From Perkinsus chesapeaki (Eukaryota > Perkinsozoa > Perkinsida > Perkinsidae), in NCBI GenBank assembly GCA_013115145.1, contig JAAPAO010000271.1, positions 1 through 44,309 on the forward strand: a stretch of DNA of 44,309 bases, written 5' to 3'. The notes beneath the pieces were generated by a model. It was not told the origin of the DNA and ran no database searches. It worked only from the letters and a program-made list of their open reading frames with translations. The position numbers and the translations under genes are program-made. Positions 32,401 to 41,522 of this stretch are shown piece by piece; positions within the stretch are counted from its first letter, which is position 1, and every line of letters starts with the position of its first letter.

Positions 32401-33631
32401 GCGTGCATCTAGTAGCGCCAGAGTTAACTGAGCTTCATCACCTACGGTTGGATGAAAATAGTGAAGGTAGATACTATGTTACCATTCTATCGATTCTGGT
32501 CTACACTCAATTTCATAATACAGCTCAAAAACTACCTCTCGATCGCCGACTTACTAGTGATAGTTCACGGCAAGGCTTCATATGACCATATTGCCGCTCC
32601 AAGGCTGACAACCGCCGTAATTCCTGAAATATAGCGCACGCGGCATCTGGAGCGTGAGTTAAATAGCTTCACGCCAATAGCTTGGGCTCAACCAGACGAT
32701 ATGTCGAAGCCCTGCCTAAGCTTAGCCTAGACACTTTCCTACTAAATCGTTAATATACTCAACCGGCTAACACTGCTGCCGGTTTAATATTTTCCTATAA
32801 TCGTTGCAGTACCTTAACATCTCGGATACGTTATCTCACCTACCAGGTATCTACTGGCCTCCTGCTGTGCTATTGACGAACCTAAGGGAAGCTGGTATTA
32901 ACCTCATGCCCGTTGATGAAGATGCTCAATGGCTATCTGGCTCAATGTGTGTAGCACCCCCTACAGCAAAAGTGGTGATCCTTGAATAGGTCGCGGAGAG
33001 TGAAGGAGGCCTCACTGGAATTGCAGACCTGCACTGACCTCGCTGAAGCAGTTGTCCTCATGTACACACCGGGCTCCGATTGCGGTGCGCTAGCTCATGT
33101 CAGGCGACATGACTTGGTATTATCGAAGCACAACCGTGAGTGTGGTAGGGAGCGTATAGTTGTGAAAGCCAGAGCCAATCCTAGTGGAGCAGCTGATTTG
33201 GACGATAATGAAGGAGAAGATGATGATGAGAATAAGAAGGCGAAGGAATACAAGTAACGTCGCGTATCACCATCTGTTGCTGCTGTAATGCTAAATACGT
33301 ATTTGACCGCCTCCAACTGAAGGTGCTGTCATATTGTATGCTGCGAATGCTGTGGAGCTGTCCAGAGTGCTCTTCCGCATGTTCACTCAGTTTACCATTC
33401 TTCTTCTTCTTTTTAGAGTTGTTATGGTATGTCCCAATAAATGTGGTGTTATTGAGGACGACGATGCTAAGTAAGATACAACTGTCAACTCTGTTTATAA
33501 CTATTATTAGACGATCATATGACAGCCTTGACAGCTCTAATACTCATTACAGTGTATCAATGGCCCTCGGCAGGACTATGGAAGAGGATGATGATGATGA
33601 TGATTTTGACATTGATAACAGTGTGAGGTAG
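29419..33631 (+). CDS. DNAI7: Axonemal dynein intermediate chain 7-like (IC97/CASC1 family)
   Basis: The family is an inner-arm dynein-associated axonemal protein, so this is a flagellar gene. The start at 29419 gives a Lys/Glu-rich helical N-terminus (MGKKGGAPKKSKKQLEEEAL, AERLNADAVVRGEIDKEREK). The family block follows: VEWERFLSCTGRPNVNKEAE, then INT|FEDWLNSDAEEG. Later exons carry VLESFPPCTIERALALGHLT, LREGHAAVLYAELFELP, DHVADVLIRYLMDVSDTLKQ, GDVVFLAFWAFLQNSGF, IELPKSVATHN, ARIVYTRYDSSGC, EEPAYH|WDPSTRKVNFSARL, GLEVKLELTSDGVHLVAPEL and LLTNLREAGINLMPVDED, matching the C-terminal half of the family. The C-terminus is acidic (MEEDDDDDDFDIDNSV, stop at 33629-33631). More than a dozen short introns are present; most joins are in frame, but 30300-30400 and 32160-33580 are only partly resolved. 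One intron contains the 24-bp minisatellite. Confidence 0.75.
30040..30157. repeat. 24-bp minisatellite, about five copies
   Basis: The unit begins TACCCTCTACTAGTC and recurs at 30040, 30064, 30088, 30112 and 30136 with almost no divergence. The last copy is slightly short. The array lies in the largest intron of the DNAI7-like gene, between the INTFEDWLN exon and the exon beginning near 30209. The unit has no coding continuity. Confidence 0.9.
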
Positions 33632-33910
33632 GAAGCCTACTGTGACTGTGCCCGCAGTGCCCATGTTCTCAGATATATAGACTGTGTAGCGGAGACTATA
33701 CGATTAACTCGCCTACTGTCATTCGCCTGATGTTACACGATCATTCATGCAACACTATAACTGCTGATGTCACTGTATTCCTCCACTTGGGTTGTCATGG
33801 CCGTTTTAGTCTGCTCCAAAAATTCCGACTCTGTGAAGTTTTCACACGTGTATAATCGTCGTATTATAGTCCTTGCATTCGGTATCTTTCTTCTCAGTCT
33901 GTTACTTCTC

Positions 33911-36900
33911 ATGGCATCTATCGATCCCCCACGATTCATTCTCATCCTCAGTAGTGGCAGCACCCAATCAACATCAAAGCCTCTCACTAAGCCTGGTGAT
34001 GTCCTCACCATGGGCCGTCTGCCCCATTGTGATATTGTCTTCAAGAGCAATGCTATAAGTGGATCGCATTGCTCCTTTACCTATATGGATAAAGGGAATG
34101 TTAAGCTGGCAGATACGAGCTTTAATGGTAGTAAGATTAAGTAGAGGTGTGGAATATGGCGGTGGTTAAGGTACCTATGTAAATGGTGAACTTATTGGTA
34201 AAGGGAAATCAGTGTACATTAAATCAGGGGATAGGATAGGCCTCGGTAGACCAATGATCAACACAACAGCAGCAGCAGCTGGCAAAGCAGCTCAGTCAGC
34301 TGTCAGCTTTCTAGCTGAATATACAGCGAAGGTGGGAAGGCATATGGGGAAGGTAGATAAAGATGATAGCAGTTCATTGAGCCTCCTCAAGTTGGTGCAG
34401 CACCATCCCCATCAAGACTTAGAGCAGCTAGTGCCCCGCCGATGCCTAATGAGAAGACTCCTCATCGTAGTGACCACATAGATCGGCCGAAGAGTGCTGT
34501 AGTGGCGAGTGGACAACAGCAGCAGCTGGACGGAAAGGCCGCCGCTGGATGCAAGCCTGTAGGCAGAATAGGTAGTGGAACGGGGAAAGGTGGCGTCGAT
34601 AATAAGCTGTAGATACAGGAGAAGCTACTACAAGCGCGAAGTCGAAGGGAGAAGCTCCCCGTAGGGGTGTGAGGGGAGCGTCTGGTCGGGGGTCTATAAT
34701 GGGGCATCCTCCACCTCCTCAAGGGCAGAGTGTAGGGGTGGGTGGGGAGGAGTGTTAGACTTGATTGCGACAGGGCCAACATCAGATGAAGGTTGAACGG
34801 TCGAGTACGCAGAATGGAATGGAACTGCAGGCCACGCAAAAGCACGCATCATCACCTACTGGGGGCGATATAAGGTGATGAGGGAAGGAGGGTAAGGAAC
34901 AGTGGGTTGGATAGGTCTACAGCAAAGGGGGGCAGGCAGCAGGCAGCGAGAAAACATAGTGCTAGGTCTATAGGCAACGAATCTGAAAGGAGCAGGATAT
35001 TCGGATTGAGTAGTAACGGGGTTTGCCGGCCACGATGATGATGATAAGCCACAATCAGACTCGGCGACGGCAACTGCTTCTTCTTCCTCTGGGTCCTGTT
35101 GGTTATGTCCCAAGAGGAAGGAAAGGGAGGAGTCATTGGTGACCGAGACGAAGGCTTTGAGGGCTCGGTTGGCTAGTAGGGAGGGTGAGCTGGCCACACT
35201 GGAGGAGAGGCTACAGGAGAGTGAACTTACCATGACACTTAAGAAAAGGAAACTGGCAACGGTCGAGGAAAAATACAAAGAAGTTGGTGGGGGCGGCGGG
35301 GCTGTAATGATGGCAGGTGTGTAGGCCCAAAGTGAAGTTACGTCAACAAGGGAGACATTGTCGACCCTACAGGAATCTTACGCCGAGCTGAAGGCGAGAT
35401 GTGAAGGGCTTGTTAATGCAGGAAAGAAGGGGAAGGCTGAGAGGGAGGACCTGGTCGAAAGGGTGATACAACTGGCAGGGATTCGGGCGGACTCAGATGA
35501 CACAATATCTGTCTCCCTGTCTACCTTGACAGCTACCTTTGAGATTTCTTTTAGTTGAATAGTGCAGAAGCCAGAGCAAACACAGCAGAGAGTGAACTGA
35601 TATATAGCCAGGAGAGGGTACATGAGCTGCAACAGAAGCTGGATGAGGAATGTAGGGGCGGGTGGAGGGATGGCAGGGAGAAGAGTTCAGGCCGGCAATC
35701 TAACAGTCTGATGGCTGAGCTACAGGAAGCTCGTCAACACTGTTCGGCGCTAGGGGAGGATCTGAAGGAGGCTATGGTGAAGCTGGAACAGGTAGTGTAG
35801 AAGAGGGGGTGGGAATAGTGGCGGGCATAGGTACTAGGTGATAGCAAAAACCTGGAGGGTGAGGTGGAAAGGTTAAGGGAAGATACTGCCACTGCTTGCT
35901 CAAGTGAGAGGGTGCTGAGATTGAACTCCAGATGGGGAGCTTATCAGTTGCTGCTGCTCGAGAGGGGGCTGGCAAGGACCTGGTAAAGGCGCTATTGGAT
36001 AGTATAAAGAAGTGGGAGATGGAGGGTGGCTGATGGAGGCTGGTGGGTGAGCAGGTTCGAAGATCATGGCAGCTTTGGTGAGCTGCCACCATCGAGGCCA
36101 CCGGTGGAAGTGACTGATATATCACCAGTAAAGATGAGAAGTAAAGGGTTGAATGAAGTAGTAGAGGGATAGTAGTACCGACGGGATTTGGTGAGCAGCA
36201 GGAGGAGGAGGAGGAGGCCATGGACCCTAGGGGAGGAGGAGGAGGAGGAGGCAGCAGGTGTACATCTATGACCCAGGAAGTGGTGTCAGAGCTAGCACAG
36301 GTGCCATCCATCTTCTCGATGCTCGGTATGCTGTCGTCATTCAGTCCCTGCCTAAACCATCGAGTGGCGGGCAGGCCTTAGCATCAATGACGCAATGCTC
36401 GGTAATGGCCCAAATGGGTAACAGTACATCTTCTATCGATGGGTGGGGTGGATACAGCCTCGCCCCCCGTCTCACTGGTCCTTAGGGTGTCTCTGGCTTC
36501 GGCTGATATGTCCAATGCCACACAAAACGACGAGAGCATCGATGCTGTAGGTGAGCTACTCTCTATGGCATCGATTGGTGTTGGTTAGGGGGTTGATGGG
36601 GCAACTCAGGGAAAGGAGAACCATACAGCAGAGGAGCCAACCGCCAGGGTTGAGGAGGTTCACACTTGTTGCTTTTGGTACGGTGTAAGGCAGCTTCAGG
36701 TCCCACAGAGTGAAGAAGGTGTAATGGCGACACAGATGCAGCTGCCAGCGACCATGGGAATGATGCCACCGCCGCCGACAGTAACGGGACAACAGCACTT
36801 TGATGATGATTTCATGGACGAAGAAGAAGTGTCACCGCGCCAGGAAATTGGTGAGGATTGTCCTCCTCTGGAAGCTCCTCAATCCTTGTGTAGCTGTCCA

Positions 36901-37231
36901 AGGTGGAACTTTCGATGACTTGGCAGAGTTTGATATCGATGGCCTTGAGGGAGGACAGCAGCAGCAGCAGGCGGAGGACTTCTCCGAGTACTAATGGCGG
37001 TGCGGGCACCACTCTGCAGTCTACCTCAGTGATTTTGCCGATTTCGATAACTTGTCTCCTCCGCCGCCCCAGGAGGCTCCTAATAATGATGACCTCCTTG
37101 CCGACTTCGACCTCGACGGCTTCTCACCCCTCTCCTTGGGGGGCAAGGCCCGAGGAGGAGGAGGAGCTTCACCCAATGGAGGGGGTATCGACGATGACGA
37201 CTTGGATGCCATCGACTTTGATGATTTCTAG
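33911..37231 (+). CDS. FHA-domain, coiled-coil protein with repeated acidic C-terminal motifs
   Basis: FHA domains bind phosphothreonine. The start chosen is the ATG at 33911 (MASIDPPRFILILSSG); upstream in-frame Mets would add a non-conserved hydrophobic leader. The FHA core is split by a 43-nt intron (34128-34170): GRLPHCDIVF, SGSHCSFTY, then DTSFNG|TYVNGELIGKG and IKSGDRIGLGRP, which contains the full GR...S-x-x-H...N-G hallmark. After an Ala-rich and basic linker come coiled coils (about 35136-35800: KALRARLASREGELATLEER, SAEARANTAESELIYSQERV). The C-terminal 450 bp repeat an acidic-aromatic motif: FDDLAEFDIDGL, FADFDNLSP, LLADFDLDGFSPL and LDAIDFDDF, ending at the TAG at 37229-37231. Several internal splice sites (34480-35140 and 35800-36750) are unresolved. 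No kinase domain is present. Orthology to a named protein is not evident. Confidence 0.68.
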
Positions 37232-37416
37232 TATCGTATTGTTCCTTCCATGTTGATTACTTGTACAGTAAATTATATTCAAAGTCACTAGTGGCTTACA
37301 TCAACCATGCATGGCCATTCCTCCCTCACTTTAAGTGTTTCTCTATGTCACCTTACTATATTGTGTTACTAAGTTGACTACACCACCGCGTACTTCACCA
37401 CAGTCATGAGGGCTCT

Positions 37417-37787
37417 ATGGCACCACTGCCTTCGCCGATGCCCCCACCGCCGCCCGAGGCACCTGGGCCAGATGATTGCTGTGGTAGTGGATGCTGCCCT
37501 TGCATTTGGGACACGTAAGCCTGTACGGGTGTTGATGATGTGAGGTCAATATCAGTTATTATGATAAAGTAGAGCGATGGGAGGTAGATAATGGATGCAC
37601 TTTACAGGAGTATTATACGGCGATCAAGGAGCAGGCGAGAGCAGAGCAAGAAGAAGAAGAAGAAGTGTCGAAGTCAGAGGGAAGGTTAATGACTGCAAGG
37701 CACGCCCATGATGCCATTGGCCTCTATTGGAGGCTACGTATGTTGGTAGGTTATCCTTCCCTGGTCCTCCTACCTATCCCTCTATAG
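37417..37787 (+). CDS. Oxidoreductase-like domain protein (OXLD1 type)
   Basis: A small protein starting at the ATG at 37417 (MAPLPSPMPPPPPEAPGP), followed by the family signature DDCCGSGCCPCIWDT. This is the Pro-rich plus C-C-G-S-G-C-x-x-C-[IV]-W block of the oxidoreductase-like N-terminal domain, found in mitochondrial OXLD1-type proteins. An intron after GAC-AC (GTAAGCC to ATATCAG) joins to YYDKVERWEVDNGCTLQEYY, a Glu-rich helix (EQARAEQEEEEE) and a tail LMTARHAHDAIGLYW...LPIPL, with a stop at 37785-37787. The four-cysteine pattern suggests metal binding, but its biochemical role is not established. It is about 110 residues long. I see no clear mitochondrial presequence, unless one lies on an unrecognised upstream exon. 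Confidence 0.7.
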
Positions 37788-38008
37788 TTCCTCCTTCCTC
37801 CGAGGATGGCTCGGTCCTTGGCTGCCAACGCCCCGATGATGTAGATGACTGCATGCGTTGTGTTTTTCTGATGCAGAATCACCATCTCCATCAGCTCCTC
37901 TGAGAATTCAGAAATGCCAAAGAACCCTCTTAAAAGCTGTGCGGTTTCTTCTTTACCCTTCACTGCTGTTTCGTTTGATACCATTACATCCCCTATAAAG
38001 CCCTCACC

Positions 38009-39757
38009 ATGCCGCCGTCCGCCGCCACCGCCGGTTATGATGATGATCTTGTTCGCCAACTGTCCACCTCAGTCGCTTCCCTTCTCGAGTGGAAAGAGTG
38101 TGCGCGACCAGCCATGAGACATGCCCTACTTGAGCACCTCGAGGACTATGGCCTTCATAGCTTAACCGATGTTAAGTTCGAAGAGGAAAGGCAGGCTCTA
38201 ATGGCAGAGCTCTTCCGCAGCCAAGCCCCTCAGCTAGAGGCACTTCGTAATGCTATTGACACCCTTATTGAGAAGAAGCTCACGGCTATCCTATTGAATG
38301 GGTCCTCGGATAAGTCCGCGTTGGTCCATGCAACCGATCTCGCTGCTAACGCTGCCGTTGCTCTCCTCTATAAGCTCAAGCGCGTCGGCGTAAAGATATT
38401 CCTACCTCGCCTTGCTGCCGCTCGGCCTAACTCCAGACTGCGTAGAATCCTGTGGGACAGGGTGCTTCTTGATGACAACAACAATGCCGGCCAGAAGCAA
38501 ATTCTTAAAGGTCGGCCAGTGGATATCACCACTGTCGATGACGCCATTAAGTCCTCTGGGGTGGCCTTATCGCAAAGGGACATCGCCGAGGTCAAGACCT
38601 TGGTGATGGAGGGCGGGCATGGTTCTGAACCATCCACCATCTACACTGCTATCGTACTGGTGTTGGTTTACGGTATTCATCCACTTAATCATGAAAGGTA
38701 TAAGAAGCTTGCCATAGTCACCGATAGGTGGGACAGAGCATTGAAGTCGACATCGCAGCGTGATGGTGACTCTGGACATGATGGACGCTCTTGGTTGAGT
38801 AGACGCTTCCTCGACGGCAGGCTCGGCAAGGAGTGCACTGAGCTTATTTGGGACCAGCTCATCTTAGCGACACATTCATCAGAGCAAGTATTGGCTAACC
38901 TTACTAGCTTGTGCATGTCATGTCTCTTGCCCCTCCTCAATACGGCCAATGGAGCTCTGAGCGGTGAGGCCCTCCATGCCTCGCTGCGGGCCCGAAGAAC
39001 CGATATTATTAAGCTTGTCTGTGGCGCAGGTGTAGAGCTACAAGGTCCTTCAAGATCTCTCCCAGCTCGGCTGCCCACCCTCGGCCAGCAGCCTCCACAG
39101 CGTCCTCCTCCTGTCCACGTCGATGCTGCCATCCAGTCCGCGGAGGAAGTCCCACTGAAGCCTCCTTGTCTATCGGATGACTCTTTGCGATATGCTGAGG
39201 AACTAATAAAGCGGAAAAAGGCTTCTAACCGTATTGGGCTTGAACTAGAGCTTCATCAAGGCCAGTGCATTGGACTTCCACTAGTGAACCCTTTTGGTCT
39301 GCAGGACTCAGTCGCCGAGGTATGCCCAACCCTGCGCTTCGGGCGGAAGGTTCCGCTCAGATAGCTGACTCTTGCCTTGTAAATGAGGGCGCTGCCCTAC
39401 TGGCCTCATCGACCGTGTCCTCTCTCCGGCATGAGCTGCTGGAGGCTGTTGCCGTGAAGTTCGAAGGCGACAGTAGAGTAGTCGATGATAGAAGCACGAG
39501 TGCCTCGGTGGCGAGAGTGAAGGTGAAGATCGGTAGCATTCTTGGGGGTTGCATTGTCTATAACTCCATCAATTTTAGGATTCGTTGAGACCACGCTGTC
39601 GGTGAATTCCTCAGCAGCGCCGCCAGACTCCAAGACCCTCCTCGATGTGTGCATGCGTGCAGTCGGTAGAGCCGAACTCGGTGATGAAGGGCTTATGATG
39701 GAAGCTTTCAAACAGCTCTACTCCAAACTATCTGTCAAGTCTCCTCATGCTACATAG
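38009..39757 (+). CDS. Unrecognised helical protein, three exons
   Basis: It starts MPPSAATAGYDDDLVRQLST at 38009. Exon 1 (38009-39319) is joined through a 41-nt phase-0 intron to exon 2 (39361-39532, DSVAE|IADSCLVNEGAALL). A 46-nt intron leads to exon 3 (39579-39757, KIG|FVETTLSVNS), ending in SKLSVKSPHAT and TAG. The roughly 550-residue product is soluble-looking and mostly alpha-helical, with no signal peptide or membrane segment. Recognisable blocks are FEEERQALMAELFRSQAPQL, ATDLAANAAVALLYKLKRVG, IYTAIVLVLVYGIHPLNHER and a proline-rich linker (LGQQPPQRPPPVHVD). I do not recognise a family. Strong third-position bias and codon consistency support a real gene. Only 75 bp separate its stop from the start of the LAS1-like gene. 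Confidence 0.72.
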
Positions 39758-39832
39758 GTGTCTCATTCTTATGACTTTGTTGCGTTATCGAGTCGGGGAA
39801 GCGTGCAACTCTGTCGAAGTCTCCGCCAAGTT

Positions 39833-41186
39833 ATGGCTTCTGCCGGATTCGCTGGCCTGCAGGGCAAAAGCGTGCCCTGGGCTGACTGGCGTGAGTGGCT
39901 CTCCTGTTACCAAGGGCTATCGGGGCAAACGATCGAGGAAAAACTCAAGGCTGTCGCCCTAATCGACTTCTGGCGCATCCGAGGGAGAGTAGGTTCGTGT
40001 ATTCCCCGCACTGGTCTTACGGTAGTGCTGTCAGGTACCAGTGGCTGTTGACTGTACTGGTATGATACTACAGATAATGTGCCATGACCCATACTTCTAC
40101 CCAACAACAACAGCCCAAGTGTCTGTTAATGAGTAATTCCGTGGACGCTTTCCCTTATGAAATCCTTTCTATTAGGCTCCAACAGCTGTACAGTCTCGCT
40201 GTTATCCGCTTATGCAACGGGGTGATTGATACAGAGCAGAGGGGGCAGGTTGCCGAGAGCCAGGTAAGGCGCTCTCATCAGGGCAGCTGGTCGTTACCGT
40301 CCCCTCAGGATGCGATCGCCAGGCGAATAGGTTTCCCTACATGGCTCGTAGAGCTCCGTCACGAAGCCACACACGGCAGCACTTTGCCGACCATTCATAT
40401 CCTTCGAATGGCTGCTGAGAGCATCCTGAGGTGCCGCTTGCATCTATCGGTAACATCTAGTGATCCTATCACAGATATCTGGATACTAACTACTGGTCTC
40501 GGCAATACGCTGAACTGGAGTCTCATGGTGTGTTCTCGGCAAACGATACAGACGGTGATTATGGTGTCGTACGATTGTCACGCTCCGACTTCCAGGAGCA
40601 TTGCACGATGCTCCGGAAAAAGCTTGCCTCTCTTGGACGAGGTGTTGGCGTTACGGAAGCCGTAAGCTTATCACGTGAGGAAGGCTTATCTTTTGCGGCT
40701 TAGGTGAAGTATTTCAACTCTGTCTTGAAGAAGGTTGCGTCTAAGGATGATATACGGGACATGTTCTTGGACATCGCGAGGAACATAGCACCCACTACCG
40801 ACAAAGGTGAGGAACCATCGCTATTTCATTGCTCATCCGTTCAATCAGGCGGCTCGGCTGTGGACGTCGCCGCCGGCTCCTTGCAGTATCTCGAGCTAAA
40901 GCGCCCGGGTTTGGGGCAGAGCTTGGTTCATTCCCTTCTAACACGCGCCGATGACAGCGTCGACGGAAAGAGGTTTATGGAATGGTTTGAAGCCCTAAGC
41001 GATAGATCTGCTATCAGTTGTGCTAGAGATGTCTGCTTTAAGATGATGAACGTTAATCCTTTCCTGGTAACAGGACTGGGGAACCCCGACATCGCAGCAG
41101 CCTTCAGCTCTAATGAGCGGCTGGCTGATGACGCTACCCTTAATGAGATCGAGGATTTCGTCAATGGGCTTGAAAACGTATCGTAA
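39833..41186 (+). CDS. LAS1: LAS1-like pre-rRNA endonuclease (HEPN)
   Basis: Las1 cleaves ITS2 during 60S ribosomal subunit maturation, acting with the polynucleotide kinase Grc3/NOL9 in the nucleolus. The start is the ATG at 39833 (MASAGFAGLQGKSVPWADWR). Family blocks join exactly at splice sites: EWLSCYQ...ALIDFWRIRGR|VPVAVDCTG, then VNE|LQQLYSLAVIRLCNGVID, and AESQ|DAIARRIGFPTWLVELRHEA. The last continues into THGSTLP, giving the catalytic HEPN motif R-H-E-A-T-H (R-x4-H). Then come AAESILR|YLDTNYWSRQYAEL and the C-terminal region VTEA|VKYFNSVLKKVAS, with RFMEWFEALSDRSAISCARD and MNVNPFLVTGLGNPDIAAAF. Exons: 39833-39988, 40035-40132, 40176-40263, 40309-40430, 40475-40661 and 40704-41186; introns are 42-46 nt. 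Length (about 375 residues) is short for the family, whose C-terminus varies. Confidence 0.85.
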
Positions 41187-41522
41187 CTTACCGACAGGAG
41201 AGTGTTGAGTTGTCAGTCGGAAGGACTATCGAACAAAACAAGATGCATAATAAAGAAAGTGTTTCAAATATTATACGAATCTTGACCTTGATTTGAGGCC
41301 AAGAAGTAACGATTGTTGATGTTCTGCTGTTGGCGGTGCCATAACGAAAGTGCTCTCAGAACGAAGTGACAAGCAATCAGTTGGGACTGTACTCTTCGGT
41401 GAGATAATGGACTCATTGGGGCTGCAGAGGAGAGATCGTGCTTGAGGGGAATAGGTTGTCGAGAGTCTATGAGCCGGAGTGAACCTGATCAATTAACGGT
41501 GGTGGGCCACTTTCGGTCATCC
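41187..41522. other. Convergent intergenic region
   Basis: This 336-bp gap lies between the 3' ends of the LAS1-like gene (plus) and the SFI1-like gene (minus). A short minus frame (41492-41271) is Ser-rich without a domain and is probably untranslated. Nothing else was seen. Confidence 0.5.

Noticed and set aside
37594-37617. A 24-nt GT...AG stretch in the OXLD1-type gene as an intron
   Set aside because: It is in frame, stop-free and reads naturally as protein (VDNGCTLQ), so splicing is not needed.
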